From: Anagrus nilaparvatae
Lineage: Eukaryota; Arthropoda; Insecta; Hymenoptera; Mymaridae
DNA: 64,000 nucleotides
Assembly (NCBI GenBank): GCA_022575985.1
Contig: JAKSXM010000007.1
Coordinates: 14,820,501-14,884,500, forward strand
Direction: 5' to 3'
Under the pieces are notes generated by a model that was not told where the DNA came from, ran no database searches, and saw nothing but the letters and a program-made list of their open reading frames with translations. Position 1 is the first letter of the stretch; each line of letters starts with the position of its first letter. Of the stretch, positions 34,089 through 44,706 are shown piece by piece. The translations under genes and the position numbers were made by a program.

Positions 34089-34354
34089 GTACGTCAATGA
34101 ATAGAAAAAATCAGCAAAGGAAAAAATATGTTTGTGTCAATTGCTCCAGACAATACACAGCAGAAAGAAGTTTATGGAGGCACCTGAAATATGAATGTGG
34201 CCAAGCACCACGATTTCAACGTCCATATTGCAATTTATGCAAAAGTGACTTGTGGAAGCCTAGTTACGAAATTTTTGGTTACGACATTGTAGATTACCAG
34301 AAAAAAATACCAAGAACAAAAAAATTTCAGGATATTTATTTGCTTGTTAAATAA
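34089..34354 (+). CDS. lola-like: lola-type terminal exon, finger 2 degenerate
   Basis: The acceptor ATTACTTACAG ends at 34088. The exon starts GT-ACG, Gly by phase. Finger 1 is good: CVNCSRQYTAERSLWRHLKY then EC. Finger 2 is broken: the first Cys is Arg (QRPYC) and no His pair follows. The rest reads KSDLWKPSYEIFGYDIVDYQ to TAA 34352-34354. A small indel after the CNL segment probably shifted the frame. I consider it a decaying exon that still has an open frame and a good acceptor. Confidence 0.55.
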
Positions 34355-35008
34355 AATTATTACTTAACATTACTGACTGGACAATAATTTTTTATACGTC
34401 ATTAATATATTTTTTTAATTATACCGAAAATTTAGGTAGGTACACTTTCATTGACATGACATTTCAGGAAAAAAGTTTTGTGCTAAAAAAATAAATCAGT
34501 AAAATATTTATCAAAAATTTGGTATTTATTTTTCTGTTCTTTTTAGTAAAAACAAGTTATAATGAACATTTTTTTTTCATTGTATTCGCAGATGAGCCTG
34601 GAGTTTAAATTGCATTTATTTTCTGATATAATTTACAATGAAAAAGTAGATAGTTTTAGGTTTGTGATGTTTTGAAGTTATAGTTATACGTATATGCTAG
34701 TAAAGATGGAAAGAATTTTAATTTCATGTTTTTATCTGAAAATTTTTAGATTTTATGTAAAAAAATTATACATAAAATTAATCAGGTGTTGATGTTGAAT
34801 TAGTATCGAATATTTGCAAGTGTTTAAAGCAATAAATTAGCTGTTTTTCTATTAAATCATGTCACATTTTCTTAACTTGTTTAAATTTTTGCAGTAATTA
34901 TTAGTCATATTCCTTTATATTAATTAAATTTTACATTAGACATATTTTTTCAAATAATAATTATCATTACGATTTTTTCGAACAAACGCAAATCTAATAT
35001 TTTAAAGA

Positions 35009-35399
35009 TAGGGTAGAAGGGTTGGTTTTCGCCACCATTAAGAAAATTTGAAATTAAACTATGGATATTTTAAAATATTATGCAATTGCATGGCTAAAAA
35101 GTGTTTAAATGTTTTTGAGAAAGATAATTATTAATTAAAATTCCGACCCTGGTAATTTCCAAAACTTATTTTTTGTAAAACCTAACCTTTAGGTCCAAAA
35201 CCCTGAAAACCCGGGGTTCTCGCCACCAAGCATATTAGCGAAATGGGTTAATATTCTTGTGGCTAGATGCAATGAGTCATTAAAAAATAGATTTTTTAGA
35301 CTTTTAAGGTAATTAGCACAACTTTTTAAAAGGTTAAAGTTCAAATAACGAGGGTGGCGAAAACTGTATACATTGGCGAAAACCCCCTTCTCTACCCTA
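35009..35399. mobile_element. MITE with TAGGGTAGAAGGG ends
   Basis: The left end TAGGGTAGAAGGGTTGGTTT continuing TCGCCA and right end TGGCGAAAACCCCCTTCTC continuing TACCCTA are inverted. Internal GGTGGCGAAAAC and TTCTCGCCACC phrases recur. The minus-strand open frame at 35189-35410 is part of it and not a gene. Confidence 0.55.
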
Positions 35400-35689
35400 C
35401 TTAAAGGCAATTTAATGCTATTAATTTTTATTTAAAATTTTTTACAATTTTAAACAAATTTTTATTGATGGTAAATAATTTTTTAAGTTCAATTAATTAA
35501 TAATTTAAGTTAAAAAAGTGGTTTTGAATGAAAAAAGTGTCCATCATTTTCGCCTCGAGAAGGGCTTTAAGTATTTCTGAAATATAAGATTTGTGTTTGT
35601 TCGAAAAAATCTTAATGATACATATTTCTTTACTTAGAAAGTTAATTTAACATAGGAAAATCAGAAAATTTTAGACTGATTAGAAAAAA

Positions 35690-36140
35690 CTTTTTTCTTG
35701 TCAGCGGCCAGAAAGCACGTATTGCCCAGTCGTGCCGCGATTTGAAATAGTATATTACGATCCCGTGTCCAGAAAAGTAAAGAATGGCCCAAATCGCACG
35801 TAAATTACCATCCGAGGCGAAGCCGAGGTTGGTAAACTGCGATTTGGGTCATTCTTTATTTATGGACAAGGATCGTATACGATTTTTCTTCGTCAGTGGC
35901 GAGAAAACACGTTTTTTTCGGTCGCGTAGCGGCCGGGAAATAAGTGCTTTCTGGCCGCTGACAAGAAAATACGTATTTTCTTGTCACTGACGAAGAAAAA
36001 TTATGTTTTGCCCTCGGCCGTAAAAAAAAATGTTCCAGATCGCAGTTTGACATCCTCGGCTTCGCCTCGGATTGCAATTTCCGTACGCTCTGGGCCATTC
36101 TTTATTTTTGCAGCCGAGAATAAAAATATACTATTGTTTT
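35690..36140. repeat. Dispersed foldback repeat, copy 3 (compound)
   Basis: Two inverted modules: CCAAATCGCACGTAAATTAC to CTGCGATTTGGGTCATTC around the centre CCGAGGCGAAGCCGAGG, and, to the right, GATCGCAGTTTGACATCC, TCGGCTTCGCCTCGGATTG and GGCCATTCTTTATTTTTG. Between lie paired CGTATTTTCTTGTCACTGAC and CTGGCCGCTGACAAGAAAAT. Both strands carry short open frames that mirror each other, a sign of palindromy rather than coding. Confidence 0.65.
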
Positions 36141-36477
36141 TGAGTCGCTTTGTCATATCAGGAGATTTCGTGTTTTTATGTATTATTATAGAATTTATTC
36201 CACTGTAATTACTTTACAATTTTCAGTCACATATATAAGAAGCATCGTTATCTGATCTTTGTTGATACTCGTTAGAACTCGTTTTCTTGCCTTTCAGCAT
36301 AAAAAATATAATAAAAGACGCGTGAAATTCAAGCCTTTTTTAGAAAATTCAGATAATGTTGTTTTGTATATGAGTACGTCAGAGCCCTTAATAAAATACT
36401 AGAATTTGAATGAAAATTTTTATTATTTAAATTAAATAAATTTTACTAAACCTCTAACATAATGTATTTTTTTTCAG

Positions 36478-36722
36478 ATCCATTGCAGGATGTTTATACA
36501 CCAAAGCCATTTTCATGTGAAAAATGTGGTAACGTATTTTCAAGAAAAACTAGCTTGTACGATCATCGAAGATATCAATGTGGTAAACAACCTCGTTTTA
36601 ATTGCCCTTACTGTAATTATAGAACAAAACATGCTTCCAATGTTCGGTCTCACATAAAAAGATTGCATCCAAATTTTCAAGTTTATGTTATTGATATTTT
36701 TCAATCAAATCAGTTTAGTTAA
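36478..36722 (+). CDS. lola-like: lola-type alternative terminal exon, C2HC + C2H2 fingers
   Basis: The acceptor TATTTTTTTTCAG ends at 36477. The exon starts AT-CCA, Asp by phase. Finger 1 is CEKCGNVFSRKTSLYDHRRY then QC. Finger 2 is CPYCNYRTKHASNVRSHIKR then LH. The tail is PNFQVYVIDIFQSNQFS to TAA 36720-36722. The frame is intact. This is the last clearly functional finger exon of the array. Confidence 0.87.
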
Positions 36723-37035
36723 ATTTTAATTGTTTTAAGCTCTGAAATATTATAATGACGTTTGTTTATAATGTAAATAAAAAACTTTTCGCTCTAATAC
36801 AATAAATAAATTTTTTTGAACTCCTTCATAAAAAAAAAAATATTTTTGTTATCAAATCCATTAAATTACTATTATTTTACTTTTAGTTATGAATCTTGTT
36901 ATGCCCATATTGATTTTTATAACTAATTAAATTTTATAACTAATAAAGTGACCAAGACTGGGCTAATGTTCTTATATTAAATGAAATACAACAGTGTTTT
37001 TAACGTTTCTTTGGCCTTATTGCCAACCTCATCAG

Positions 37036-37205
37036 AAATTCAGATAAATAAATATTTTGACAATAAGTTCTATTGCAAATTGTATGGAAATCGATTTAAA
37101 CATAAACATCATTTGAGTAGACATTTAGGTCATCAATGTGGCGTTAAACCAAAATTTATTCGTACCTTCTGTGGTTTTCGTTTTAAACATAAGCATAACC
37201 TTTGA
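37036..37205 (+). pseudogene. Decayed last lola-type exon
   Basis: The acceptor CCAACCTCATCAG ends at 37035, with the locus phase (GAA, Glu). Finger 1 reads CKLYGNRFKHKHHLSRHLGH then QC, with the second Cys changed to Tyr. Finger 2 lacks its first Cys (IRTFC) and is cut by TGA 37203-37205 before its His residues. The acceptor has a weak pyrimidine tract. It is the most distal exon, and no further finger follows. Confidence 0.6.
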
Positions 37206-37479
37206 AAGAATACATTCACGAACTGAAATTTTTTATTATTTCAGTTAATTAGTTTATTTAAAAAAATCTGTTTTTTTTATTGTTTTTTAACTATTCATTC
37301 AATTAATAAATGTTTTTTTTTTCACTTTGGATTTATTTATTTTCAAAAGTAACCTGTTTTCAATAAAAAAAATCCCTTAAAATAATTTTTTTTGGCTTAA
37401 GGAATCAATTTTAATTTAATATTAAGAATTATATACTTTCTATTTACAATTCAAAAATGCATTTTAGATTTATATAAAA

Positions 37480-37660
37480 AAAATAATTTTCTGGACAGTA
37501 GTCAGGAAAGTACGATTTCGAAAATCGAAATTTCTCGCTACTGCTATGCAGAAAAATTTTATACGACCCTAGTCCATAAATAAAGAATGCCCCAAATCGC
37601 AGTTTACCATTCTTTGCTTCGCCTCGGAAGGTAATTTACGTGCGATTCCAAATCACCTTC
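37480..37660. repeat. Dispersed foldback repeat, copy 4 (truncated, inverted)
   Basis: Contains CCAAATCGCAGTTTACCATT, GCTTCGCCTCGGAAGG and AATTTACGTGCGATT. Confidence 0.6.
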
Positions 37661-38325
37661 ATAAACTAAACTTTTGCAATTTATTAGAAGAAAACCTCTT
37701 AGAATAAATAAATAATTAAAATTTTTCATTTAAAAAAAATGCATTTTTCTAATACGTCCACCGCGTTTTAATTACTGTAAAAGTATAAATTTAAGTTACT
37801 TTCAAGCAGGATAAACTAACAGTGCCTCTAAAATGCATAGGTTAGCAGATTTTGTTTTTAATTAGAAAATCTTAAATGAATTCTCGAAGAGACTTATTTG
37901 TTATTAAATATTAATTAATTTAGAATTCTACACCTGCATCCCATAGTAAAAATAAACAATAGCTGAGCAAATGAAAAGAAGATTTTAATAAAGATTTTTC
38001 ATTTGCTTAATTCTCTTTTTTTGAAGAAACTAAGGATGCTTAAATTCACAGGTTATAAAAATTTATTTTAAGCACATGTAATACAATTTCGACTATTTAA
38101 TGTGACTTACATAAATTTTTTATTTGATTACAAATAATTATTACAAATGAAATTACTCTTCAAATAACGAGTTTACAAGGTTTTATATCACTACTAATAT
38201 AAATATCAGCGATGAATAATTTTTTCCCTAAGTGTTAAAAATTTGTAAACATTTTGATTGATTGACTGATTAATAAACTTCATTTATACAGAAATTTACA
38301 AAAGATTAAAGTACAAAAATATGAA

Positions 38326-38760
38326 CTAATACTCCAGTCAAAATACGGGGGGGGGGGGTTGAATTTTCACTGGCGAACACGAGATTTGCTCTGCTATTCG
38401 TTTTTTGGGATGCTGAACACGAAAATTGGGGTCATTTTGTAAAGAAATGGGGGCTTCACCCTTAAAGTTGCAAAAACTATCCCCAAAAAGGGTTTTTTTT
38501 ACATATTTGCACTTAGAGCGCCCAGATTTGCATCATACGGGTTTTTGGGGTCGCTGATCAAGAATTTCGACTTCTTTTTCATAAATAATCAATATTTCAC
38601 TCTTAAAACAGCTAAAACTACCCCTAAAAGGTTTCTTTTGCTATTTTCGCACTTTGAGCATCCAGGATGCCCATATAGGTTTTTTGGATCGCTATTCAAG
38701 AATTTCGTCTACTTTATTGTGTTGAAATATTGATAATTTATGAAAAATAAGTCAAAAATA
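38326..38760. repeat. TACTCCAG foldback-family segment with GGTCGCTGATCA units
   Basis: Starts TACTCCAGTCAAAATACGGG and carries about three diverged units with GGTTTTTTGGGATGCTGA, GGTTTTTGGGGTCGCTGATC and GGTTTTTTGGATCGCTATTC. Same family as 51228-52992. The second arm is missing here. Confidence 0.65.
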
Positions 38761-39332
38761 AGCTATGAAATCCTTGTTTACTTGTACCAGGAATTTTCAT
38801 GAACTTGAATCTAGTGTGTAAGATAATATTAAATTGCTTATAATATTAGTTTGTCAGCATTGAGCAGTTTACAGTTTTTATAAAGATTTACATTTGTCAT
38901 ATAAATTAGATCACTTATTCAATATTAAGCAGCCAATTTATTACTTTTATACGTAAAAAAAAAAATAAAAAATAAAAAATATAATAAAAAACCAATACTT
39001 TAAAGATCACTAGTCTAATTTAAGGCACATAATTTACTTTTAACAAGAAAATTCGTATCATCTAATTTATATGAAATTGATCTCCTTGTAAATAAATTTC
39101 TAGGCACTCATAATAATTTTATATTTTAAAAATTTTATTTATTGTATAATATAAAAAATATATTTATAAAAATATTATTTTTTCCATTCGTAAAAGTCTT
39201 ATTACAAATCTGTCAGTAGAAACTAACTTTTAACAGGAGTGACATTTTTCAACAAAAATATTTTTTTACAAAACTAATAATTCTAAATGTTTTACAACAT
39301 TCATTTTAATGCATGAAAATAGTCTATTTAAA

Positions 39333-41976
39333 GGGTATGTCGGGTTAAGATAAGTGAAATGCCCCTGTCCTTGGATTTTCAAACTAACTGTTTTAAAAGT
39401 TTTTGGCGGTAAAAAAAATGTGGTAACCGTTGCCCGTTTGTCCATCTACCCCTCCCCGCCACCAAAATGGCCAAAAAACGTCCAAAAACCTGTTCTTTTG
39501 GTTATAATTTTTTTTCTCTGGAACGACATTGCCAAAAACCTTGAAAATTGGCCACAGCGGTCCCATTGCATATATTTTTCACCAAAAAAATTTTCTGACC
39601 CCTACGACCACTTAAGACCACCAAAAATTCAATTCAAAAATTTCAAAAATCAATTATTTTACAAAATTAAATATTGGGAAGGGGGCTGCACAAAATTTTA
39701 TTTCAAATTATTTTTTCTAACATAAAAACACAATTTTTCCAAAAGGTTTTAGACCTCTAGACCCGGTGCGACCCAGTGAAAATTCCAAAAAACTCGTTTT
39801 TTTATCGTTTTTTTACCGTTTTCTCGACGATATCGCATGGAAAATCCAATGCATTCATGTTAAATTAAAAAAATTATTTGTATTTTGAACGGAACTTAAT
39901 AATAAGACCGATTAAAGACCTTTATACCCCTTTAGACCACATATTTTGCACTTCAAATTTCAATTTTTCAATATTTTTTCTCAATTATTTTGTTTTTTTT
40001 ATAATTATTTGACGGAATATCCCATATATAAAACTTTTTAGTTAAAGATATTATACTTTTGATCATATAACTTATTTTTTTATTTTTAGACCCTTTAGAC
40101 CCCATATTTTGAACGATGAAGTTCAAATTTTTGAATTTCTTTCGACTTTTCTTACTTTATTGCATGGAAAATCCCATATATATAATTTTTTTAGTTGAAT
40201 ATTTTATATTTAAAAAAAAAAGATTTTCTTTTATTTTTTAGACCCTCAACCTCTACTTGTTTCTCTCAATATTACAAGTATTGTATTTCTTTTCTTAATA
40301 ATTTTGGTTTTTTTATTATATTGTGTGGAATTACCCATATATAAACTTTTTGTAGATCAATATTTTATTAAAATTTATGCAATATTTTTTGGTCAAATAA
40401 AAAATTTTTATATTTTTTTAGACCCTCAGACCCTTTGTTTAAACTTCATAGCTTAATTCATTATATACTATTCTTCTCGATTTTTTAAAATTAAATTGCA
40501 TTGAATAAACATTGATAAAAATAATTTTTATATTTTATATGTTTTTTTAATTCTTCATCGCTGTTTTCGTTTATAACCGGGCATATGTTATCCAAATCGA
40601 ATAAATTAGTCAATACTTCAGCAGGTCTTATGCTTTTGATGGAAAGGTAACGTCTATGTGATAAATAATATTTAAGGGCAGCTGTATGTGAGCAACATCC
40701 TACACTCCGCCAACCGTTGGGACAATTGCAACAATAATCATTTATTGTTTAGTAGAAAAAGATATAAAAATTATATATAAAAATTATTTTTATCAATGTT
40801 TATTCAATGCAATTTAATTTTAAAAAATCGAGAAGAACATTATATAATGAATTAAGCTATGAAGTTCAAACAAAGGGTCTGAGGGTCTAAAGAAATATAA
40901 AAATTTTTTATTTGACCAAAAAATATTGCATAAATTTTAATAAAATATTGATCTACAAAAAGTTTATATATGGGTAATTCCACACAATATAATAAAAAAA
41001 CCAAAATTATTAAGAAAAGAAATACAATACTTGTAATATTGAGAGAAACAAGTAGAGGTTGAGGGTCTAAAAAATAAAAGAAAATCTTTTTTTTTTAAAT
41101 ATAAAATATTCAACTAAAAAAATTATATATATGGGATTTCCCATGCAATAAAGTAAGAAAAGTCGAAAGAAATTCAAAAATTTGAACTTCATCGTTCAAA
41201 ATATGGGGTCTAAAGGGTCTAAAAATAAAAAAATAAGTTATATGATCAAAAGTATAATATCTTTAACTAAAAAGTTTTATATATGGGATATTCCGTCAAA
41301 TAATTATAAAAAAAACAAAATAATTGAGAAAAAATATTGAAAAATTGAAATTTGAAGTGCAAAATATGTGGTCTAAAGGGGTATAAAGGTCTTTAATCGG
41401 TCTTATTATTAAGTTCCGTTCAAAATACAAATAATTTTTTTAATTTAACATGAATGCATTGGATTTTCCATGCGATATCGTCGATAAAACGGTAAAAAAA
41501 CGATAAAAAAACGAGTTTTTTGGAATTTTCACTGGGTCGCACCGGGTCTAGAGGTCTAAAACCTTATGGAAAAATTGTGTTTTTATGTTAGAAAAAATAA
41601 TTTGAAATAAAATTTTGTGCAGCCCCCTTCCTAATATTTAATTTTGTAAAATAATTGATTTTTGAAATTTTTGAATTTAATTTTTGGTGGTCTTAAGTGG
41701 TCGTAGGGGTCCGAAAATTTTTTTGGTGAAAAATATATGCAATGGGACCACTGTGGCCAATTTTCAAGGTTTTTGGCAATGTCGTTCCAGAGAAAAAAAA
41801 ATTATAACCAAAAAAACAGGTTTTTGGACGTTTTTTGGCCATTTTGGTGGTGGGGAGGGGTAGATGGACAAACGGGCAACGGTTACCACATTTTTTTTAC
41901 CGCCAAAAACTTTTAAAACGGTTAGTTTGAAAATCCAAGAACAGGGGCATTTCACTTATCTTAACCCGACATACCC
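39333..41976. mobile_element. 2.6-kb foldback element carrying a SWIM-finger frame
   Basis: Two nearly perfect inverted arms of about 1.2 kb (39333-40540 and 40760-41976) begin GGGTATGTCGGGTTAAGATA and end with its complement. The arms contain repeated GACCCTTTAGACC-like phrases and TATATATGGGATATTCC-type motifs. A spacer of about 220 bp encodes a SWIM zinc finger on the minus strand. In the paralogous arm A the site is uninterrupted (ATTTAAATTTATTTCTCC), so the insertion lies between AAA and TTT with no evident target duplication. Confidence 0.85.
40491..40748 (-). CDS. SWIM-type zinc-finger fragment in foldback spacer
   Basis: The minus-strand frame has a stop just upstream at 40751-40749 and is open for 85 codons to TAA 40493-40491. 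It has no Met start in the conserved part. It carries CNCPNGWRSVGCCSH, the C-x-C...C-x-H pattern of SWIM fingers, followed by TAALKYYLSHRRYLSIKSIR and an acidic tail (DLDNICPVINENSDEE). SWIM fingers occur near the C-terminus of some transposases and in other DNA-binding proteins. I read this as the 3' end of a captured or ancestral transposase gene, now probably not independently expressed. It runs about 40 bases into the left arm. Confidence 0.55.
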   Translation of the reverse strand, partial: TINDYCCNCPNGWRSVGCCSHTAALKYYLSHRRYLSIKSIRPAEVLTNLFDLDNICPVINENSDEELKKHIKYKNYFYQCLFNAI

Positions 41977-42340
41977 TTTATTTCTCCAAAGTTTTCCAAA
42001 GAAAAAAACGCTTGAAACATTTTTCATATGGCTTAAAATTTTACAGTTAGCAAATTATTATATAAAATTATATGATTACGCCAAGCGGTAATAAAAAAAA
42101 TAATCTCCTTAAAATTTGTTATTAAATTTAAAAAAGTACCCTATCATAAACTCTAAAGAAGTAAACGTACGAAAAAATGAAAAGTGTAAACAATATAAAG
42201 TAGTAAAGTATCTAATGGAATGTAGTTAAGGTGATTCGTAAATATTTTTTAATTACACTATTTTAGCTTAAGTATCAGTTTCGAACATAAATCGCCAATT
42301 TATAATTAAAACTTGGGATGATGTCGTTTGATATGAACAG

Positions 42341-42527
42341 TCAAATTTCCTCGCTGTTTAGCCTTTTATGGGCATTCAGGACATTCAAATTTGTACTTTT
42401 CCATCTGTAACCTTTACCGCAAAAACGGCAAAAAAATTCAGGAGCAGGAGACAATGAGGTTTCTATAACGGACAACGGTAAAAAGGTTTCTTTTGTTAGA
42501 TCACTTGATTCACTGATGGTTTTTTTG
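42341..42527 (-). pseudogene. Inverted, truncated duplicate of the 27168-27625 zinc-finger exon
   Basis: On the minus strand it matches the exon from KKTISESS through FFCRFCGKGYRWKST, then a deletion of about 50 bp removes the His half of finger 1 and shifts the frame, giving NLNVLNAHKRLNSEEI. It is in reverse orientation relative to lola and has no acceptor, so it cannot serve as a lola end. Confidence 0.8.
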
Positions 42528-42532
42528 TAAAA

Positions 42533-42700
42533 TAACAAGTTTACAAGGTTTTATATCATTACTATTATAAATATCAGCGATAAATAATTTTTTTTCTAAG
42601 TGTTAAAAATTTGTAAACATTTTGATTGATTGATTGATTAAAAAACTTTATTTATACAGAAATTTACAAAAGATTAAAGTACAAAAATATGAGTTCAATA
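42533..42700. repeat. Dispersed repeat near inverted-duplication edge
   Basis: CGAGTTTACAAGG or similar, then TAAGTGTTAAAAATTTGTAA, ATTTTGATTGATTGATTG and TTACAAAAGATTAAAGTAC. Also found at 38160-38325, 55240-55400 and, inverted, 28525-28680. Confidence 0.7.
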
Positions 42701-42760
42701 TATTTTATATTTTAATATAAAATCTGTCTAGTTGTAATGAAATAATCCATATATTTATGC

Positions 42761-43239
42761 AGGCGCTCGTTAGTCCGAATTAACTGGGGCGAAGACCGAA
42801 CCGGATTATGAAAAATTCGGATTAAGCGGAGTGCATATATTAATGAATATTAATGCTTAAAAGTTAGATGAATTAAATAAGTGCAATCTTTCTTTTATTA
42901 ATAAATTTAAAATATCTTTACATAACTATAGAAATGGTAACGCCTACCAAAAGAAAGATTTTAAAGAAAAAATAAAAGAAAAAAAATATTTTTTCTCTTT
43001 TTAAATACAAAACTGAATGAAGAAAGTACTCCTTCTTAAGCCTTTTATTTTTATATAATCTTTTTTAAATTAATACGTTTACATATCTTTTATTATTTAA
43101 ATCTTTTTTTCGTCTTAAATTTAAAAGTATCTTTTGAAAAATTTATACAAAATTTTTTAAATAATCCGTCGCCGGTGCCGCCTGATTCGGATTAAGCGTC
43201 GTCCGAATCATGCGAGTCTGGATTAGTGGACGCCTACTG
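42761..43239. mobile_element. pogo-like MITE
   Basis: The right end reads, on the minus strand, CAGTAGGCGTCCACTAATCC, and the left end CAGGCGCTCGTTAGTCCGAA. TA follows the right end. Subterminal TTCGGATTAAGCG repeats occur at both ends. This resembles Tc1/mariner pogo-type non-autonomous elements. Confidence 0.55.
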
Positions 43240-43632
43240 TATATAGTATTTTAATACAGTCTTCAGCAATTTTTTTTAAATTTATTATTTGAATTAAATA
43301 TTTAAATGTGTGTCATATAATACATTTTTTAATATATTTAGGTTTAAAAAAAAAAAATTTTCTTTTACTATTAATTTAATAATTATGATATTTTTGCTAA
43401 TGAAACTTTCTTAGTTTAGAGAGAAAATTATAAAAATGTAAAACATTTTATAATACCAAATTCTAACAACATCTACAAACAAATAAATAATTCATTTAGA
43501 ACAATTATATCACATTATTGCTTGCGTCTAACGAAATTGGCAAATATAAAAAATTATTGTAATTGCAACTACATATAATTATTTTTTTTTATCATAAAAA
43601 ACACATCAAATTACATTTAAAAAATCACTTAA

Positions 43633-44108
43633 GGGAGTTGAAGCGTGGAGGAAAGAAGATATATTTTTTTTCGGACTTCTTTCTTCCTCTCACGAGTTTC
43701 GTATAAGAAATTCCAAAATGTTTTTGTTTATATTTCTGTAAATAAACTCCTAAGAGCTCTGAAATTTTTTCAGTGTGTTTTTATAACAATAAATTATATT
43801 TTAACCAAATATTATCAAAATCTGTTTTGTAAATTTTTTGTTTGGAGCTCTTAAAATCTCTTACGGTGAATAAGTATGTAAAATAAATAAGTACGTATTG
43901 TACAAAATTTACAAAACAGATTTTGATAATATTTGATTAAAATATAATTTATTATTATAAAAACACACTAAAAAAATTTCAGAGCTCTTAGGAGTTTATT
44001 TACAGAAATATAAACAAAAACATTTTGGTATTTCTTATACAAAACTCGTGAGAGGAAGAAAGAAGTCCGAAAAAAAATATATCTTCTTTCCTCCACGCTT
44101 CAACTCCC
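43633..44108. mobile_element. 476-bp foldback element at a TTAA target
   Basis: Arms of about 200 bp begin GGGAGTTGAAGCGTGGAGG and end with its complement, flanked by TTAA on both sides (43629-43632 and 44109-44112). The paralogous site downstream of SLC5 copy 2 (TCACTTAAAAATATCACT at 55630) carries one TTAA and no insert. TTAA duplication points to piggyBac- or Kolobok-type mobilisation. Open frames inside are incidental. Confidence 0.85.
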
Positions 44109-44462
44109 TTAAAAATATCACTAAAAAATGAGGACTATCGATATATTTTTTTTTTATACATTTAACACCATAATAAAAAGAATATTTTATAAATCATACA
44201 ATTTTTTTTTTCTCAAACATCAATCAAATAGTTTTTTAAATAATTGTCTTTTCTTTAAAATAGTATTTTATTTAAGCATATTTAATATCAAATTGCCTTT
44301 TTTTGTTTCAGGCGAATCAATCGGTAATTCTTTTTTTTGGTTCTTTTATACAATTTTTTCCCTGAGTAAATATGAAAAAATCTTTTTTGTACTCAAAATT
44401 AAGATTTAAAAAAAAATTAAAAATAATATCGTTTTAATTCACGACTATCGATAATAATCGAT

Positions 44463-44706
44463 TTAACTGCGGATTGTATTTATTTCAATTTTCATGTTTT
44501 TTTCTCTGTTTCGCCTACGTCTTATTCTTGATGCTACGAATGGTGTAAATAAATTGGCATCTAATTCGTTGTTTTTTGTCTTTGATTGTAATTTATTTAT
44601 TATTATACTTGCTGTGTAACCAACGAATATTGTTATCAGAAAACCCATTGCACAGTACAGCATGTAAGAGATCCGATTTATGTATGGAACTTCATTTTCA
44701 TTGTTC
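44463..44706 (-). CDS. SLC5 copy 1, last coding exon
   Basis: The acceptor on the minus strand is TTTTTTAG before GAACAATGAAAATG. It encodes VPYINRISYMLYCAMGFLIT, a last membrane helix and a basic cytoplasmic tail, stop at 44465-44463. Phase 2 entry matches the previous exon. Confidence 0.85.

Larger units (their letters stand above)
37868..42527. repeat. Large inverted duplication, arm B (interrupted)
   Basis: Reverse complement of 27355-28975, interrupted by a foldback insertion at 39333-41976 and containing a longer TACTCCAG-family segment at 38326-38760. Outside these, alignment is close over about 1.6 kb. Arm B also has a deletion of about 50 bp in the zinc-finger exon. Confidence 0.85.

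Noticed and set aside
30853..36098. Repeated open frames beginning MAQIARKLPSEAKPR
   Set aside because: They come from the dispersed palindromic repeat. The reverse strand gives a similar peptide because of self-complementarity.
39354..41955. Matching open frames beginning MKCPC on both strands
   Set aside because: They lie in the two arms of the foldback element and end at different points in each arm. No domain is seen.
43645..44409. Open frames downstream of SLC5 copy 1
   Set aside because: They lie in the foldback element and in T-rich sequence, with Phe-rich low-complexity translations.
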